Positions 62,409 to 64,000 of a DNA stretch of 64,000 nucleotides are shown here, one piece after another. This DNA comes from Streptomyces clavuligerus. Its GTDB lineage: Bacteria > Actinomycetota > Actinomycetes > Streptomycetales > Streptomycetaceae. The stretch's first letter is position 1. Every line of letters begins with the position of its first letter. Both the position numbers and the translations under genes were made by a program. The stretch covers positions 1,240,001-1,304,000 of the forward strand of contig NZ_CP027859.1 of NCBI RefSeq assembly GCF_005519465.1. Reading direction: 5' to 3'. Under the pieces are notes generated by a model, which saw nothing but the letters and a program-made list of their open reading frames with translations, did not search any database and was not told the DNA's origin.

Positions 62409-62949
62409 GCTTTCCCTTGTCGTCGTGCCCCGGGCCCGGTGGGGTGATCCCGATCGCCGCGAGGTTGCGGGCCTCCTGACTCGCCGGGTCGAAGGGTTTC
62501 GCGGCGGTGAGGACGACACGTGTGTTCTCGGGGGTGGTCACCGTGATGTCGCGGGTGTTCCAGGGGGTGTCCGAAGGGCCGTCGACCGAGTCCGGGCGCA
62601 CCGCGCGACAGGCGTCGACCAGGGAGTCGACCTGGCTGAGCACGCACGCGAAATTGAGGCTCAGGGCCGGTATCCGACCCGGTGTCCGTTCCGGAGCATC
62701 CACCGCGGGGACGAGGAGGACGTCCTGGAACGCCCAGCGGCGCAGATGCACCAGCCTGCCGGGGACGGTGAACAGTTCGAAGAACCCGAGCCCCCGGACC
62801 CAGAAGTCCACCGAAGCCGCCAGATCGTGGGTGGGGATCGTCGCGAACGCGGGCATTCCATAGATGCCGCGGAACGGCTCCGGCGGGACCGCGTCGGGGC
62901 CGGGGGCGGGTACGGGACTCACGTCGAACGCGTTGTGGTAGTCGTTCAT
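62401..62949 (-). CDS. VOC-family protein in MerR operon
   Basis: The 182-residue VOC protein has ATIPTHDLAASVDFWVRGLGFFELFTVPGRLVHLRRW and a second half with LNFACVLSQVDSLVDACR and VTTPENTRVVLTAAKP. It may bind or modify the ligand sensed by the co-transcribed MerR protein (inference: such pairs resemble bleomycin- or thiopeptide-binding proteins). Start 62949 is favoured by GGAGAG at 8 bp. If the MerR-type promoter is used, however, transcription would begin about one base before this ATG, giving a leaderless mRNA. An upstream ATG at 62958 is possible. Confidence 0.82.
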   Translation of the reverse strand: MNDYHNAFDVSPVPAPGPDAVPPEPFRGIYGMPAFATIPTHDLAASVDFWVRGLGFFELFTVPGRLVHLRRWAFQDVLLVPAVDAPERTPGRIPALSLNFACVLSQVDSLVDACRAVRPDSVDGPSDTPWNTRDITVTTPENTRVVLTAAKPFDPASQEARNLAAIGITPPGPGHDDKGKRV

Positions 62950-62956
62950 GCGCCCC

Positions 62957-62987
62957 ACTCTCCGGCCTCACGCGGCGTGAGGGTCAA
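62957..62987 (-). promoter_or_regulatory. MerR-type promoter with dyad in a 19-bp spacer
   Basis: On the minus strand, -35 TTGACC is followed by 19 bp containing the dyad CCTCACG-CCG-CGTGAGG and then -10 GAGAGT. Overlong 19-bp spacers with an embedded dyad are the hallmark of promoters untwisted by MerR-family activators, and the operon encodes such a protein. Confidence 0.75.
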
Positions 62988-63027
62988 GCCGGGCCCGCAC
63001 GGCGTGAGGGCCAAAGCCGGGTCCGCG
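62974..63027. repeat. 27-bp direct repeat upstream of VOC/MerR operon
   Basis: Two adjacent copies of GGCGTGAGGGYCAA...CCGGGYCCGC (27 and 28 bp) lie at 62974 and 63001. The duplication includes half of the MerR dyad and the -35 region, leaving a decayed second operator upstream. Confidence 0.8.
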
Positions 63028-63070
63028 CCCCCGCCCCGCCGACGCGACCGGCGCGGTTCGCGGCGGCCGG

Positions 63071-63778
63071 TCATATCTCCTGGAAGGCGCCGGACTGCGG
63101 CTCCCAGACCGAGCAGTCGTGGGCGAAGAACACCCGCTGCGGATCGAACGCGGCTATCCGCTCCAGCCAGTCGGGACAGGCCGGCAGGGGCTGCTCCACC
63201 CCGTCCCGCGCGGCCCGGTGGGCGAGGTGGTCCGCGGCGAAATCGGACGCGACGTCGTGTGACTGACCGGCGAGGACCACCGTGCCGTCCGGCCGTCGCA
63301 GGACCAGCGACTGGTGCCCGGGGGTGTGCCCCGGCGTCGGAACGACCAGGACGCCCGGCCACACCTCGGCCTCACCGGTGAGTTCCTCGTACACCACGCC
63401 GGGGAAGTCGACGAGTCCGTCGAAGGTGTAGCCGCCCCGGCGGGCGGTGGCCAGCTCCGTCTTCTGCACGACGACGGGCCTGCCCGGCAGGAGGCGGTTG
63501 CCGCCGCAGTGGTCGAAGTGCAGATGGCAGTTGACGACGAGGGAGATGTCACGCGGCTCGGCCCCGGCGGCCGACAGGGCGTCCGGCAGCGACCGCCGCC
63601 GGGGACGGTAGTGGGCCTCCGTCTCCGGGTCGCCCCTGCCGATGCCGGTGTCGAAGAGGATCAGCCCCCGGGGGTGCCGCACCAGATACGCGAGGACGGG
63701 CTCGACCCGGGGGTGCAGGCCGCCCGTCTCCGCGACAGGGCGGACGAAATATCCCAGATCCAGTCGGCGCACGGCCAT
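63071..63778 (-). CDS. Metallo-beta-lactamase-fold hydrolase (lactonase-like)
   Basis: The 235-residue protein carries the zinc-binding motif HxHxDH in NCHLHFDHCGGN, an upstream FDTGIGRGDPE, downstream VVPTPGHTPGHQSLVL and a late Asp/His pair (LAGQSHDVAS, VFFAHDCSVWEP). The pattern resembles N-acyl homoserine lactonase-like and glyoxalase II-like members, so hydrolysis of a lactone or thioester is likely; quorum quenching is only a possibility. GGGAGAG precedes the ATG at 63778. An ATG four codons upstream has a weaker site. Confidence 0.87.
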   Translation of the reverse strand: MAVRRLDLGYFVRPVAETGGLHPRVEPVLAYLVRHPRGLILFDTGIGRGDPETEAHYRPRRRSLPDALSAAGAEPRDISLVVNCHLHFDHCGGNRLLPGRPVVVQKTELATARRGGYTFDGLVDFPGVVYEELTGEAEVWPGVLVVPTPGHTPGHQSLVLRRPDGTVVLAGQSHDVASDFAADHLAHRAARDGVEQPLPACPDWLERIAAFDPQRVFFAHDCSVWEPQSGAFQEI

Positions 63779-63955
63779 GTTCTCTCCCATACGGCCATCC
63801 TGCCGGACCGCGCGGAGCCCCGCGGGCTTACCTCGGAGGTCATCGCGGCCGGGGCGCGGCCCGCGCAGACTGTGATCACTGACGGGCGAACGGCCCCCGG
63901 ACACCGGGTCCTTGGGGGTCCCTTCGCCCTTCACCCCCTCGACCAGGAGTTGGAC

Positions 63956-64000
63956 ATGTCTCGCCGCCGCATCCGTTCCGCGTTCGTCGTCGCCACCGCA
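63956..64000 (+). CDS. Start of a secreted protein (cut by window edge)
   Basis: ATG at 63956 follows CAGGAG, 7 bp upstream. The visible 15 residues are MSRRRIRSAFVVATA, an Arg-rich n-region leading into a hydrophobic core, as in a Sec or Tat signal peptide. Nothing more can be said from this window. Confidence 0.65.
   Translation, partial: MSRRRIRSAFVVATA

Overview
The window is chromosomal DNA from a Streptomyces or very close relative. The evidence is the very high GC with G/C-saturated third codon positions, frequent GTG starts, purine-rich ribosome binding sites, and a typical gene mix of secreted hydrolases and lectins, cytochrome P450s, terpene synthases, RsbW-like ATPases with TPR regulators, and PadR/MerR/ArsR regulators. 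I see no phage module, complete insertion sequence, rRNA or CRISPR array.

Layout. 1-6.8 kb is a mixed set: an MFS transporter cut by the left edge, a DUF1801 protein, an FAD monooxygenase divergent from an SDR, an EamA exporter and a P450. 6.9-19 kb is a large contact-toxin locus: a secreted LamG protein, a 2310-residue Rhs/YD protein ending in a HINT autoprotease and a WHH (HNH/Endo VII) nuclease tip, and an overlapping SMI1/KNR4-type immunity gene. The tip and immunity gene are visibly AT-richer than their surroundings. 19-25.6 kb encodes secreted cell-wall or fungal-wall enzymes, including a PI-PLC-like/GH18 fusion whose last chitin-binding module appears split by an insertion. 25.7-28.3 kb holds glucarate dehydratase behind a tiny GntP-like ORF, and an IS481-type HTH protein with a Cys-rich tail.

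28.5-35.1 kb is the most interesting region. A 48-residue Asp/Pro-rich peptide built from a leader plus two 12-residue repeats lies 4 nt before a JmjC-type oxygenase gene, followed by a convergent S9 (prolyl-oligopeptidase family) peptidase and an ABC exporter. This looks like an unrecognised RiPP locus in which Asp/Pro repeats would be hydroxylated, cut or cyclised, and exported.

35.2-41.3 kb is a two-component system next to a MacB-like efflux operon. 41.3-46.3 kb contains two regulatory modules (ATPase plus 37-residue membrane peptide, divergent from a TPR regulator) whose ATPase/peptide parts are a 513-bp gap-free duplication flanking a GNAT gene. 46.3-52.5 kb has an epimerase, a GH16 beta-glucanase with a ricin lectin, a ricin lectin and two methyltransferases. 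52.5-58.6 kb is a terpene locus with two terpene synthases, a secondary-metabolic cis-prenyltransferase and a P450. It is interrupted by an ArsR/VOC pair whose operator lies exactly in its promoter spacer. 58.7-64 kb carries PadR/NTF2, an aminotransferase, a probable free-standing structured RNA, a MerR(TipAS)/VOC pair with a MerR-type promoter, a metallo-beta-lactamase-fold protein, and the start of a secreted protein.

Across the window many upstream regions carry short tandem repeats, several with helical-turn periods of 10-11 bp, and several proteins carry in-frame low-complexity expansions. Recent slippage therefore seems to have shaped both promoters and coding sequences here.
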